Notes: a model not told the origin generated them from the sequence alone. DNA of 64,000 bases from Kappaphycus alvarezii (GCA_002205965.3 NADL03000031.1:248001-312000), one strand, 5' to 3'. Positions 43,420 to 55,199 are shown, numbered from the stretch's first letter. Program-made: numbers and translations.

Positions 43420-44500
43420 ATTCTTTTGAGGACTTGAGGTGCGAATTGGAATCAAATTGAAGACGCAACCTGCGTTTGCCATCTTTTCCTATCGGATTCT
43501 TCTTCTAGACAGAGCGGAACTTTCTTGGATGCCAACCGTACTGCTGGTAGAACGTGTTCTTGAGGATTGAAGATAAATACTGCTTACAATCCTTCTCAAG
43601 GTTGGCCGTCTCCATGGAGAGATGTAGGCCTTCACGGAGTGTGGTGACGAAACTATTGAACTTGTACCGGGAGGACTTCATATTAGTGAAAGCGTTCTCG
43701 GCCCGATGTAGATGCTTGACGGGCGAGCGAAGGAATCCAACCTTCTTGGTATCGTTCCTGAACTCTTGCGGAAACAGTGGCGTAATAACTTTGATCTTAT
43801 CGAAAAGCTTCGACATACTCTCAGTCGTATCGTTTATTTCATCTTTCATCATGACGGATTCGATCGTGATGTTCTCCAACTCAGGCTTAACGACGAGGCG
43901 ACGAGCATCGGAGTCAAACTACTTTAACATGACTTCACGCAACTTCGGATAGCCCATTTTGTCACGAAAATTCTTAGTAAAGTAATGATAAGCCGTCCCA
44001 TCGAATCAGTGATGAAGAAGTTCTACTTCTGCTTCTGTGAGAGTTACAGCTGGGCGGCGGAGAAATTGTAGTCTCGGATCGTGTCTTGGGTGGTCGGAGT
44101 CACCGTTCCGACGAACTTCTCGTCAAGGAAGTACGCGAACACTCCCTTTGCCCTTCTAGTAGCGTCACCAAAAGCTCGGCTTATGCTAGTGGAATGATCC
44201 TCCCGCGACGGATCTATATTTCCTTGCGGGGCAGCTGGGGGTGTAGTTGTAAAAGTAGTCGTAGGAACACTTGCTTGATGAATCCCGGATGAGTTATCCT
44301 GTGAAATATAACCATCGGTTCCTTCCGACGAAGCGCGAAAGATGTTCTTCAGATCCTCGGCGGAAACGAATTCCCTAGCTACACCAATGAAACGAAGGTA
44401 CCATGTGACTGTGTTCTTCACATTCCCATGTAAATCACCAGGAAGATGTTGACGAGCGACACGAGACACATATCGTTTTTTGCTTGACTTAGTCATCCAG
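43420..44500 (-). pseudogene. Copia-3 gag
   Basis: The first frame (44490-44044) has a Thr/Pro-rich segment and then YFLDEKFVGTVTPTTQDTIR. A frame change leads to FDGTAYHYFTKNFRDKMGYP, the pattern of a capsid domain. The next frame (43879-43505) is helical and charged (MSKLFDKIKVITPLFPQEF, HRAENAFTNMKSSRYKFNSF). In a third frame GKDGKRRLRLQFDSNSHLKS continues. The N-terminal part resembles the gag fragment at 5.6-6.0 kb, so that fragment comes from a relative. No clear zinc knuckle was found. Confidence 0.62.
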
Positions 44501-44556
44501 AGTTGCGAAAACATCATCCGAAAGCTCGAAAGCACCATACAACTCAGAGCGGTTTT

Positions 44557-44719
44557 CCAAACAAGCACGGTCACCACAAACGACAAAGTAAAGAACTGTA
44601 GCCGTTACTAAAAATTATTCATAAGTATTACTAATAGAAAACAACAAGTTGTACTATACCGCGATTTTACCGTTTGACATATGCATATGATGCGCGATAG
44701 CCAACTGTACTGGTTGACA
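44557..44719 (-). repeat. Copia-3 5' LTR
   Basis: Shares tgtcaaccagt, gcgcatcatatgc and ctttactttgtcgtt with the 3' LTR at 39654-39800. The inner end near ggtgaccg is approximate. Confidence 0.75.
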
Positions 44720-44759
44720 ATATGTGCCGATTGTTCTGATAGGAGACGTTTCAATATGT

Positions 44760-45149
44760 TTATTTCTCGTTCTTTGTTTTGTTTCCAAGGAGAAACTTGA
44801 TGCGTGCGCACATTACATGATCTTCATCTCTTGGTTTCCAGAGGTTTTGCTCGGTTTGACCTGTACGTCCGCAATTGAAGCTGACCTCTTGGCATTCGCG
44901 GGTCTCGTCCGTACCATAACTGAATTTTGAACCACTCAATTGCCGCGTATTTATTGTGATGGTACTGTGTGTTCGCTGTATGTTTACCACGTGTGTACGA
45001 TGAATGGATTTTTTCCCTCGCAGTTGATCCCAAATTCGCTTTTGCTCAGATTTTATGAGTGCATCTAAGAAGTTGATAAATGGGGTGTGGCAGTTGAGGG
45101 AGCTAATTTTAATATCTGCCCAGCCTGTCACGGGCACGGCCTTGAACAC
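44760..45149 (-). pseudogene. Copia-2 gag with degenerate zinc knuckle
   Basis: A 129-codon frame with a helical basic region and then NCGRTGQTEQNLWKP. The pattern C-x2-C-G-x-x-G-H-x4-C is recognisable, but the first and last Cys and the His are replaced (Q at the His position, L at the last Cys). It lies upstream of the copia-3 insertion in copia-2 order, where the nucleocapsid part of gag is expected. Confidence 0.5.
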
Positions 45150-45159
45150 GTATTTGCGC

Positions 45160-46180
45160 TTCTAACATTCTGTATTGGAATTGGCACTCATACTGTACTT
45201 CCACAGGCAGAGCTAGTTTTGGTGGTCTCTCTTGATCCAATTCTTTGTAAGGCTATACTACTGCCATTCGCAGGTACCACACTGTACAGTAAGGGCATTT
45301 ATGTCGACTGCCGACCACCATCGGTACAGGTGAGTATAACCACCCGAGAGAGCCTGAGGGCAGGCAGTCTAAACTACTCGGCCCCAACTCGTACCTGATA
45401 TTAGCGCAGTTGTAATGCACATATTTCGTCCAAGTGTCGACTTTACTTATCTCTAACTAGGCTCTCTAGTACTTGGCTGAAATTTACTTTACTTAACCCA
45501 CCACTGTCGATAACTATTCTTTATACCTGCGTGCCACTAGAGCCCCAGAATGAATGTACATCCCCGCTATTGCCTGTTACCTTGACTGCCAACTTCTGTC
45601 TTTGCAGAAACCTTGCCAACCACAACGTTTTCTATACCCACGTTTATCCGCCCGTGGTTCCTCATTTATTTCCCCCTCTCTATCAAATATTATACTACCC
45701 CTTTCATTATTTGTTTGTGATATTTACTCAAACTTGACGTACCAGACACCCGCGGCTATATACAACTAGTAACTTCAAGTTTGTTTTTGGGGACAACACC
45801 TGTTATCTCCAAAGGAGATATCCCAAAGGAGATAATCAGCACTGCTGACCCACTACTACCTCCTCTTTTGTGCAATATTAAAGCTCTGGTGTCCAGGGTT
45901 CTTTGGAATCGATTATTGTCAAGTTTCTAGCATTCCGCGGATCCCTAGCCTGCCTAACATCCCGTTTGACAAGTATACCGTCTAGTCGTCCGAGGGATAG
46001 CCCCCGCACTGCCTACCTCTCTAGCCTCTCCTCGCTGTCCGCAATCTTTTTATTGAATCACAGTGTGTTTAAAAAGAATGAGAGACAGCGACAACCCTCT
46101 GAGTCTTTGAGTGTGTGCTTTGGCTTTCTCATCGTCCAACGGGATTCCGTGCTTAGACGAGAACAACTGCGCATCGTGCA
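45160..46180. other. Unassigned segment inside copia-2 gag, possible solo LTR
   Basis: Gag-like coding potential stops on both sides of this stretch. It holds a TATA-like ctatatac (about 45755), a hairpin-forming tatctccaaaggagata (45807-45823) and a poly-A-signal-like aatattaaag (about 45873) on the plus strand, a layout typical of an LTR. Ends and a partner LTR were not found. Confidence 0.3.
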
Positions 46181-46199
46181 TTGAACTTCGTATTCGTCG

Positions 46200-46943
46200 C
46201 TACGGAAATTGGTACATTGGAAGCAACTAATTCGATTCTGTTCGCAGTTCCCTGGAGTGTCTGCGCTCCCGTCTTATTATTGATTTCGAAATATGTTATT
46301 TTGATGTTTACAAGTTCTTCCTCGATGATAAAAATACGTTTTTCGCTCTGATACTTTGCGCAGACATTGTGAACAATTTCCTGCTAGTCATTGATGCGAT
46401 TCATTTGTTGAAATTATTGTTGGAGTGAGTTTCCTTCGCACATGATGTGTACTGATGGAAAGATGTGAACTTCATTGACTTCATTACTTGAAAATGGTCT
46501 TAAAATGCCAGAGCTAGTTAGAGTTGCGTCAAACTTCGAAAATCAATTTACGAAGAGGTTTTGTTGCGGTTCCGTTGACATCACGCTGTTCCAGTCCAAG
46601 TTTGGAGGAACTTGCTGATTTTTCCGATTGACTGGTCCTATATTTTCCTCAGTAATTTGTGTTTCGGGGAATTTGATGCGAAGTTTTGATTTCTAGAGGT
46701 ATTGGGGAGAATTGTGTATATTTTGATTGATACGCATGGTTTTATCGTAGTTGATATGTGGTGGGTTGCGGTGGAAATGCAGAACACATTTCTGTTGAAG
46801 CTAACCTTATAAGTTTTTTCTAATTTGGAATTTTTACGAGTCCCTTCGAATACTATCGTAAACCTCCTTTCTCGCTCCAGCTCAGCGATCTTTTGATTAG
46901 AGTACGGTGATATTCTACAATATGGATTTGATTCTTCGGCCAA
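46200..46943 (-). pseudogene. Copia-2 gag N-terminal part
   Basis: Minus-strand frames without ATG: AELERERRFTIVFEGTRKNS (46880-46820) and later NEVNEVHIFPSVHIMCEGNS and CAKYQSEKRIFIIEEELVNI (46480-46330). Their position between the 5' LTR and the zinc-knuckle frame, and their helical charged nature, fit gag. The assignment is by position more than by motif. Confidence 0.35.
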
Positions 46944-47099
46944 ACCCCTAAATCCTTAAAACATGAATCCTTTACATCCCCAAAATCCCCTAAAACCTTG
47001 AATCCTCAAAATAGAAACTTATTGGGTCCGACTTCTTATCGTAAGTTTAGTGGTGCAGCTGATTTGACGTTTCTTCACCTCCACAGCAAAGTCAATTTG

Positions 47100-47473
47100 C
47101 TCAGTGCAACTTGGTGTTGATGCATGGGGTAAACTTTCACGTCTAATCGTATTCTGTAATGTGTTCAAAATGCCCTGCTTCACACATACTGTTTCAAAAG
47201 ACAACAGATAGAACTTTATGGTGAGTTGACATAAGTTGTCTAGTCCGGACATGGAGACGAAAGCTAGACAATTTGTAGTGCGGCAGGGTCTAGCGAAAAT
47301 GCGGTATATTCTACGACGTCCTCTTTTTTACATTCGCTCAACAAGTGTCCGAGAAAAATATAAAGATGCAAATCGATTAGAAATAATGTACCAGATATAC
47401 TGTAGTATAGATAATGAGGGTACATTACACTGTAAAACGAGTTTGTATTGTACGGTAGTACTGTACACCTACA
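47100..47473 (-). repeat. Copia-2 5' LTR
   Basis: Starts tgtaggtgtacagtac on the minus strand. It matches 35880-36229 with clear divergence and indels. Its inner end lies between about 47020 and 47100. Confidence 0.65.
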
Positions 47474-48900
47474 TTTACTGCCAATAAGGCATGTGCAATA
47501 TTTACTCACAAATTTGGCTCCCAAGAGCCGGGTACAGTGCTGTGCATGGCCTAAAAATTGGATCAAAGGAGCCATTTGCAGTACCGAGCATGGCTCTCGA
47601 CCAACAATTGCGACCTTAACGCTGTGGCACAGAGTAATAAACAAAAAGCCCCAAAGAACTGTAGAGGGTACTTTGTATCTGTATTCTAGGTTTTAGTATT
47701 ATTTAGCACATTTTGATATTTCTGAGTTTCCACACAAATGGGGGTGAGGCGGGACTCAAGTCAGAACTTGGAGGCAAAAAATATCCAAAATACTACTTCC
47801 AGCACTTTGTCTTGTCCTTTGTGTTGTACTCAAAGCAGTGGCGTCCCTTGTCTCATTGGACTTACAATAAGTATACCGAAGTTCAAGAGGACAGTACCCA
47901 TTATATTGCAGGTGTCTCTTGTCTCTTTGGACTTTCGTTAAATAGCTCGAAGTTTAAGTGGGCAATACCTTCAATGACTGCTTAACTTTAAAGCCTTCCC
48001 AGTTCTTGAAGGGGATGTTCGGAGGCTTGCGGAACCACTCAGGAGGCAATAAAGCCACCCCGCTACCAGCTACCATGGGTTGAGTCAAAGAGAAGAATCG
48101 GGAGGCTTAATCAGTAGCGTTGGGTACAGAACGAGGGTTAAATAGGTCTAAAAAACAAAAAAAGAAACAAAAGAACTGAAAAAAGCAGAAATCAAATCAA
48201 AGAAAACTAGAACAAAAACAGAAGCAAAAAAACCAAATCAAAACATTAACATTAAAAATAAATAACCCCTTCCGGAACTCGCACAAACCGGTACTATTAA
48301 ATATATGAGAAAGCGTGTACTCAGTCCTTTGTAGATTCTTCGCCAATGTCCATTCAAATATCACTGTCTTGAAGACAGTCCTGCCTTCTCGCTATAATTC
48401 TTCGCAATTCTTGAGAAGGCGGCGTTTGCTCGATTGCCAGCCCTATGGTCAGCTACGAGTTTCTTGAAGTATTTGGTAACTGTTTTTTTGTCGTTGCATG
48501 TCAGTCATGGTTGTCTGAAGTTGGGCGACGAACTAAACATCGCGTAGATATCTCGAAAAGGACAGCTGTCACGCTACTGTAATACCTGAGGTTTTAGCCA
48601 TTTCTGACTTTTCCGTTTTACGATGACTCAAATGGCTATGGCGATAATGTATTTGGTCGCAATCACTCATTCTTTCTAAATCTCTCCACGGTGCACTAAC
48701 TGCAAGTTGGAGTTTAGGTTGGTCTGCTGGGTGCGATATACAGATATTTTATTTCCAGACACTCTCATAAGAATGAACATTACAGTACAGCAAGATTACG
48801 GTGCGCGTCAAGTAAATTTTCCTTTCCTCTTTTATTCTAGAGATGACCTTTCCTGATTTTTGTTGGTAAAGGCTACTATTATCCTTTCGCGAAAGCGATC
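47474..48900. other. Spacer with A-rich tract, no supported gene
   Basis: No coding feature is recognised. Positions 48145-48270 form an A-rich, C/G-poor tract on the plus strand (many aaaaacaaa words), which looks like simple-sequence DNA. Confidence 0.45.
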
Positions 48901-48911
48901 AACGTTATGCG

Positions 48912-49160
48912 CTAAACCCCTTTGTAGGACAGAGGTCCGGCGCCTTCCGTCCTGTGAACGAACTGTGTGGCCCTTTCCTCTCCAACTTTCAATTCATAGT
49001 TAATTTTTGTGGCAGCGACAGCCTTTTCGACATTTTGAAATCGTCTACTCCGGTCCTCAACATCCTGATATTCCATGTGGCCGTTCCATGGTTCAGTTGG
49101 GGTGATTTCTCCAACCTTAAATTTAACTGTCTGAAACTCGGGGCGAATATACTGCCTCAC
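48912..49160 (-). CDS. Small open frame, unknown
   Basis: An 82-codon minus-strand frame rich in Glu, Arg and Lys (VGEITPTEPWNGHMEYQDVE, then DRSRRFQNVEKAVAATKINY). It reads like real protein but starts at a GTG codon, not an ATG, and has no recognised domain. It could be a 3' exon or a decayed retroelement piece. It lies 200 bp downstream of the secreted-protein gene on the same strand. Confidence 0.2.
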   Translation of the reverse strand: MRQYIRPEFQTVKFKVGEITPTEPWNGHMEYQDVEDRSRRFQNVEKAVAATKINYELKVGEERATQFVHRTEGAGPLSYKGV

Positions 49161-49374
49161 ATGATTCGTCCGCTCCCATTTCTAATCACCGCAAAGTAGG
49201 GGTCGTATAGAACACCCCACCGCTGCTCTCCAACGACACCCCACAATCCGATGCAAACACGTTAAATGAGCAATGTTCAATCCCCACCTCAATCGTTCCC
49301 GTATTTTTAGAAACAACAGCAATACGATTCACCGAATCTCCCCGCAGCCATTGCCTCGTCCCCACCCACCCTGC

Positions 49375-50870
49375 TCAGCCCGCGCATCGCAGTCGCTGGT
49401 TCCTAATATCAAAGTTAAATCCACGATTGAACGCACGCTGCGTCCAAGAGCACGTATTAATAAACCCTTGCCACTGCTCGTAAATCCCGCGCAGAATCTC
49501 ATTCCGTGTCTTCTCCGTCGGCACCAGTTTCCCGTTGAGCAAGAACCGTCGATCCACCGAGTCGGGATACTCGTCATCCACATTCAGCACGTTAAAACGA
49601 CGCAGTATCACTTTACGCTGCCGTAACAGCTCGTAATACACTTGTTCCTCATGCTTGTCAATTGCAATCGACGTCTCGTTTGCAAGCGTAGCCTGCGCAG
49701 ACCCAAAATCGGATTTCATGTGAAGCTCCATTTCCACCTCCCACAGCTCGTTTAATACGGCCAGCGAGACAGTGTGAAAGCGCACTCGAAACCGGCGTGG
49801 ACTGGACGCCTTCATATGAACAGTGATTGTGACAAACTTGTCTTGGTCCCGTAACGGAAACGAGAACACTTTGAAGCCCTCGTGCGGCTCGTTCTGGCGG
49901 TTATGAGAAGTGTGCGGGTCATATGTTTTCCACGCCGTGTAGCCAAAGACGGGCATCCAGTTACCTGGAAAGGAGCCATGTTCGTGGTCAAAGTAACACC
50001 AGTAGATAGGGTCCACGATAGGATGCCAGGTTCTCCACATCAACGGCTCACCCTCTTGAAGCGCTACGTGCGGGTCGCGGCTTTTCTCCATATAAAGGTC
50101 GTGGAGCCATTCCGGGCAACGTCGGTTTGGCAGTGGCGGGGTGACGTCTATGCTGGCGCCAGAGAGCAGGTGCGTAAGGTTTGCAGGCGAGGCAGGGTAT
50201 TCGAAGGGGGTCGGTTGTCTGTCCGCAGAGTCCGGCTTGCGAAAAGCAGCGTATATCGGGAGGCATTCACGTGCCCATTCAACTGGACTAGGGCAGGGTG
50301 CGGGAGTGTCAAAATGCCACCCTCGTCGACCTGCGTCTCAAGCATTGCAGAAAGTGAGGGCAAGGAATAGCGTCTACCGAGTCTATCGGGATCGCCAACA
50401 GGGATGACCGAGCCGTTGCAAGACTGGACGGATCGCGGGTTGACCCAAGCGGCACCCAAACCGGTGACACTCGTCAAATTGGAGAGCACATTTCTGTTGA
50501 TTTGTGGTCCGTTTATCAAGACGAAAACGCGGGATGCGTTGTTGAGCTCGACGTGCAGGAAGGGGTGATGTGTTTTCGGTTGGTGTTTATGGCGTCTACG
50601 TAGAGAGCATCCAGGCCGATGGCAAAAGGTTGTTTGGAAGGGTGCAAGTCATAGGCGGAGACCGAGGGGGCGAAAAGACCTCCGTCGACGACCTTGACTC
50701 CGTTAATAATTCGATAGTACCTTTTCATTATCACTGGGGCCGGACGGAGGCGGCGAATTGGGGCAAGGAGTGCATGGGTGGCGGAGGTATGAGTATTCGG
50801 GAAAGACGAGGGGCTCTGCAGTTGCAAAGAGTAGGACAAGGAATGCAAGTGGGAGACACAACGGAGCCAT
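49375..50870 (-). CDS. Secreted protein of about 500 residues, gene broken by frame changes
   Basis: The ATG at 50870 is followed by a clear signal peptide (MAPLCLPLAFLVLLFATAEP), so the protein enters the secretory pathway. The reading continues through three frame changes: near 50.72 kb (to RYYRIINGVKVVDGGLFAP), near 50.56 kb (to LHVELNNASRVFVLINGPQ) and near 50.20 kb (to EYPASPANLTHLLSG), ending at 49375. The first and third segments share a frame, so the first two changes cancel. N-linked sites such as NAS, NLT and NGS support secretion. The C-terminal half has CPEWLHDLY, RTWHPIVDPIYWCYFDHEHG and WMPVFGY; the His/Asp/Glu-rich DHEHG suggests metal or substrate binding (inference). I recall similar proteins in red algae and fungi as uncharacterised secreted families, without database support. 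The changes may be sequencing indels in a live intronless gene, or this is a pseudogene. Confidence 0.65.
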
Positions 50871-50879
50871 TTAGGAGAT

Positions 50880-53510
50880 TTTAGGGATTTTGTGGAGCAG
50901 GAATATGGGTAGGAACGAGTGAATGAGCGAGTTGTCACGGCTCGGACGGGTTGTTCGGCTGAATGCAAGCAACATAGTTATATAGGGGTCAAGAGTTGCA
51001 GAAACAAGGAGTGAAGATGATGAGAGGGGGGTTGCAGTTGGTGCTGGTGGGAGCAAGGTGCAAGTTGTTTTCCGCACAAGTTGTGTAGACAGGTAATGTT
51101 GCTCCCTTTGTGTGCTGTCGTTTCTGGATGGAAGTTGGAAGGCGTGAAAATGCGTGATGAGTAATACTCTGGTTGAGGTCTGAGTAGTGATGACTTTCAC
51201 CTGTGGTTGGGTTACTCATGGTTTATGGTTTGAGGGGAGAGATGCGCATTGGGGTTTTGTTGATTAAGTGTCTTTAGCAAGAGATGTGCAGACTGTCGAT
51301 GGTAGTTTGGGCAGAGTGATGCTAGTTTGGTGGCGTGTCAAGGTTGCCTTGAAAATTTGAGTTGAAGGTGTGAGTTTCGATGGTGTCTGCGTGCAAAGAG
51401 TGTGTTGAGACGTGATTTGTCGATAATTATCAAAAGGGGTGTAAGGTGGCTACATGGAGTGGCGACTTGCGGTAATCATTAACGACGATTGATGAAAAGA
51501 TTTAGCAATCTGACATTCATCTTCCAGATGCAAGGAAACAGGCAGGGCCTGGTTGGATCATCCAACTCTCTACGAAAGAAGATTGAGGTTGATGACAACA
51601 ATTTCTGCGTTAACAAGTATGTAGTTTCATTGTTGAACGGGGGTTGGAAAATTGGGTAATCGCCAGTTTTGTGCAGACTGACACATACAGTACAGTACTG
51701 TACAGTAGAAACCTAGCTAGCATAGTCAAGCAATGTAAATAGTTTGCTACTCCAAGTCCCATTTTTGCGGAATCAGCACTTGTCCCTCCTCCTGTAAACA
51801 AAGGAGGAGGAGGAAAGCTTAGGAATTGGATCAGTACGACTTCTAGTAAGATTTCGGTGCAAGCCGTCACCAGCAAAGCGGATAACGTTCAGTGCGGACC
51901 AATGACCAGTTAGTTTCAATCTTTTTCTACAAGCAAAGGTCAACACTGCCTCGTTTCAATCCAACTCGAAAATTCCACGCATCGACCACCCATGCAAACA
52001 AACATATCATCGCACCTCGAGTCCGTCGACACACCACCCAAGTTACCTAGTGTAGGTCGAAAACGTGCAGAGCACTGTAATGACACGAATGGATTCAACA
52101 AGTTGGGATACATATTGCGTGCAAGTGGACTGCGCAATTTCAGTGTGCACATGTGCGGTACGGTACGTGATTGTGTATGCTTTCCGTTGATGATGTCATT
52201 ACAGAGTTGGTAACGTACGAGGGGCATGCGAGTCGAGTCGGTTTCAGGGCATGGCCAGTCTTTGTTTGTCGTTTGATTTTCCGCACCCTTTTTTGGAATG
52301 CTCTTTGGTGATGGCCGTTTTGAGAGAAAGCCGTGTTGTTGGGGCGTAGCATGTGAAAGCATACCGTAGTCGGTCGACAATGTGGTAATGTACGTGCTGT
52401 ACAGTTTAGAGTAGCAGTATGGTGGAGTATTTGTATGACGTACTCGGTGGAGAGTTATGCAGAGGCTAGTCCCTTTTTCCAAAGGAAAAGGGTCATCCCA
52501 AAGTCACTGCCTGTTACTGACGTTTGCAAGTTGACCGATCAAGCTGGAGTGGCCTCATAACGTAGGTGAAATAATTGATCGCAGTTAAACCAAGTGTAGC
52601 GTATCGACAGAGATCTATTGGAAATGTCTAGTGCAAAACGGGGAGATGTACGTGTTGCATATGTTGAAAACCCAATTTTCACAAAACTTTATGCCGACTC
52701 TGATTTGGTCGATAAAAAAAATCAGCGACATTTTCCTTTGTCCGATTCAGTCAATCCAGTGGGTCTGGTTGAGATTTGTAGCAAAAAGTTGCAAAATCTC
52801 CACGACTTTTGAAAGGCTCCATTCTGTCGTTTTATCTTGATGAAATCCCGTTTTGTACGATATTTGTTGTAAGACCAGATGACGATATTTGGTCAACTTG
52901 CGTGCCAGCCTCTACGGTATCGTATCACTGTGCAACTGTGTACCATCAAGTCGAGCAAGGGGTATACAGAACAGTAAGCTGTGATAACAAACGCAAAAAT
53001 GAATGGCCAGTTGCGGATTACCAAACGGGCAAGTACCGTACGGTACCCATTTCATCCAGTCGCTCATTTTTCAGGAATTACAGTTGTTGCGCTAGAAACA
53101 ACGGAGCGGATGTAGGTGCGCTGCCGAAGCACCTCGGTGAAGGCATGACGGCGGCGAGAGCCGAGGGGGCACCGAGGGGGCACCGAGGGGGCATCGGGGA
53201 ATGGACAGCGAGGGGTTGGCTGTTGGAATCGGGGAGTGACGAAATATCAGTATGTACGCTACACGGTAATTCCCACGTACTGCACTGTACATACTGTACT
53301 GTTACTGTCGCTGCAGTACACTAAACTATTTTCCTGTCTGTTCTTTCGTACTGCAATATCGCACCGAAAACCGACTGCCTATGGTCAACCCGCACGCAAT
53401 AGTACAGTCAGCCCCCTTACTGTACATCGGCATATGGCACATGCGCAATAACCAACTCTTTTACACATAAACGTAAACAGTCTCCTGTTCCCATCATAGC
53501 CATGCCATCA
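50880..53510. other. Intergenic region, no supported gene
   Basis: The 5' flank of the secreted-protein gene followed by mixed sequence. Open frames (for example 51940-52482, minus strand) have no recognisable domain or convincing start context. Several GTACAG/CTGTAC palindromes occur here, including a perfect 14-bp one at 51690-51703, and a cctcctcc/ggaggagg hairpin at 51786-51811. Confidence 0.45.
51690..51703. repeat. Perfect 14-bp palindrome
   Basis: The sequence gtacagtactgtac equals its reverse complement and is embedded in a longer tacagtacag run. Confidence 0.9.
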
Positions 53511-53824
53511 TAGCCATGAGAAACACCCTGACGTCACACTTTCATTCAAACCTACTGCCCACTATTCTTCACCCTCCTCTCCCACACCCGACTCCCGTTC
53601 CCGCATCCAATTCCACCACCCACCTCACCATCACCATCGCCATCGCCACAACACTCTCATCAACAACACCAACATCTTCCACTACACGCACCAAAAACAC
53701 CCCATCTCCTCGAGTAGAGTTTTACGCCATTTTAAAAACAAATACCAGGCAAACAAACAGCAGTCAAAAACACACATAATCGAAACACATCTCACCAAAC
53801 CCTCCACCTCCCAACACAAATCAA

Positions 53825-54475
53825 TTCGAGCAATGGCTCGTCTGCGTCACCGTCGACACCGACAGCGCCACCGAACTATTCGAGCTCTGAAAGCTCTTCC
53901 CACACCGAAACAGTGCCGGATCACTATTACACCTCCCATGCGCCTCACAACTCCCCCACCGCCCCTCCACTCCCTCCCCCGATCCTCCTTCACACTTCCA
54001 CTCCCCACCGCCCCTCCACCTCCTCCTCCACGTCCCCACATCCCTCCGATCAATCTCCATTTCCACACTACGGTCCTCCCGTCTCCCCATCCTCTCCTCC
54101 TCTCCTTGTCCTTCAACAACGAAACAGAGCTCCGGCACACCCTCAGCCCCCGCCCCCTCCTCCACCGCCTCCAAATCCATACTCCTTCTCCTTCCAACCC
54201 GATGCCATTCCGACCGTCTCTTCCCTCCCTCCCTGCCATCGAAAAGCTCCCACAATCCCTACTCCCCGCTGCAAACATACGCAACTCGGCCGAGCTCCAA
54301 CACTCATCCGAATCTTCCGCCATCCCACCCATCCGCCCCATTCCTCCCATTCTCTCCTTGTACACCCCGCCCGTCCCATGCTCCACTGCCGTGGCGTGAC
54401 GCTCTCGGTGACGCGAGTGGCGCAACCGACGCAGCACACGCGCCAGAAAGCGGGGCCGCTGCACTCGCGAATGGG
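53825..54475 (+). CDS. Possible Pro/Ser/Thr-rich protein, plus strand (frame uncertain)
   Basis: From about 53.5 to 54.40 kb the plus strand is very C-rich. All three frames are partly open and encode Pro/Ser/Thr-rich sequence. One (from 53835) reads SNGSSASPSTPTAPPNYSSS then HTETVPDHYYTSHAPHNSPT, which has the look of a disordered mucin-like protein. Another near the right end reads WRDALGDASGATDAAHAPES. An ATG at 53833 opens an Arg-rich frame that looks less natural. I cannot choose one frame, and base composition alone may account for the open frames. Confidence 0.25.
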
Positions 54476-54654
54476 CGTACGGAGAGTGATGCGATGCGGA
54501 TTCGGAGACGGGTGTTGGGGGGTGTGGGTTGGTGAGGGAAGGAGCGTGTGCTGTGATTTGCGAGGGGTGACGATGGAGGGCGGGGTGGAGGGGTTGGAAG
54601 GGTTGAAGATGTTGGAGTCGGAGGTGCGACGGTCGGGGAGGGGTGAGGTTTGGG

Positions 54655-54993
54655 TTAGATGGTGAATGGGGGGGAGGGTAGTGAGGGGGGTGGTTGTGGG
54701 GAGGGGGAAGAAGGGGACGAGGAGGAGGAGGGGAGGGGGATTGGAGATTGGGAGAGGGGGCAGGGGGAGGTGTGGGGGAGTGAGGGTTGCGGGGGGGTGG
54801 TGTCAAAGTGAAGCATGGGTGTGGGCGGTATGGAGGTGGAGGAGGAGGAGGCGGAGAGGGAGGGGGAGGGGGAGGGGCATGGCGACGCGGTGGACGGGGC
54901 GAGGAGGGGGCGCCATTTGCGGGAGTTGGGGATCGGACGGAACAGGGTGGACGACATGGCGGGGACGAGGGGGGGTTGTGGTGATTCGGCCAT
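54655..54993 (-). CDS. Possible Pro/Ser-rich protein, minus strand
   Basis: From about 54.48 to 55.2 kb the skew flips: the plus strand is G-rich and the minus strand C-rich. A minus-strand ATG at 54993 opens MAESPQPPLVPAMSSTLFRP and continues Ser/Pro-rich to 54655. It faces the plus-strand Pro-rich region, so the two would converge. No domain is recognised, and the open frame may simply follow from composition. Confidence 0.25.
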   Translation of the reverse strand: MAESPQPPLVPAMSSTLFRPIPNSRKWRPLLAPSTASPCPSPSPSLSASSSSTSIPPTPMLHFDTTPPQPSLPHTSPCPLSQSPIPLPSSSSSPSSPSPQPPPSLPSPPFTI

Positions 54994-55199
54994 GGTGTGG
55001 GCGATTGAGGTGGGGCGGGGCAGGTGGGGGTGGGGACGGTGCGGGGGGAGGTGTGGGGGAGGCGAGTGGAGAATAAAAGGGTGGGCGTCGGGTGGTAGTG
55101 GTAAGACGTGGTGGTGGTGGGGGCGCTGGGCGGAGGGAAGGACTGTTTTGTAGTGGAGAGGGCGGCGGTCGTGGGAATTGGAAAGGGGCCGGTCGCATT

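Larger units (their letters stand above)
39654..44719 (-). mobile_element. Copia-3: full-length copia element nested in copia-2
   Basis: LTRs of about 150-160 bp at 44557-44719 (5') and 39654-39800 (3') both begin tgtcaaccagt on the minus strand. Between them lie gag, protease, integrase with zinc head, RT and RNase H, in copia order. A polypurine run (gcgaaaggggt) directly precedes the 3' LTR. Flanking bases (catat on one side, aatat on the other) may be a decayed target duplication. Coding frames are broken throughout, and the protease active-site Asp is lost. Confidence 0.82.
35880..47473 (-). mobile_element. Copia-2, split by copia-3
   Basis: A minus-strand Ty1/copia element. Its 5' LTR is on the right (about 47100-47473) and its 3' LTR on the left (about 35880-36229). 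Between them, in minus-strand order, come gag (46.9-44.76 kb, itself interrupted at 46.18-45.16), the nested copia-3 (44.72-39.65 kb), a post-gag region (39.5 kb), protease (38.8 kb), integrase tail (38.1-37.4 kb), RT (37.3-36.5 kb) and the RNase H end (36.4 kb). All frames are broken. The LTR pair and collinear domains make the nesting clear. Confidence 0.75.

Noticed and set aside
51940-52482. 180-codon minus-strand frame
   Set aside because: No domain, no natural composition, and it overlaps GTACAG-rich intergenic sequence. Could be real but cannot be supported.
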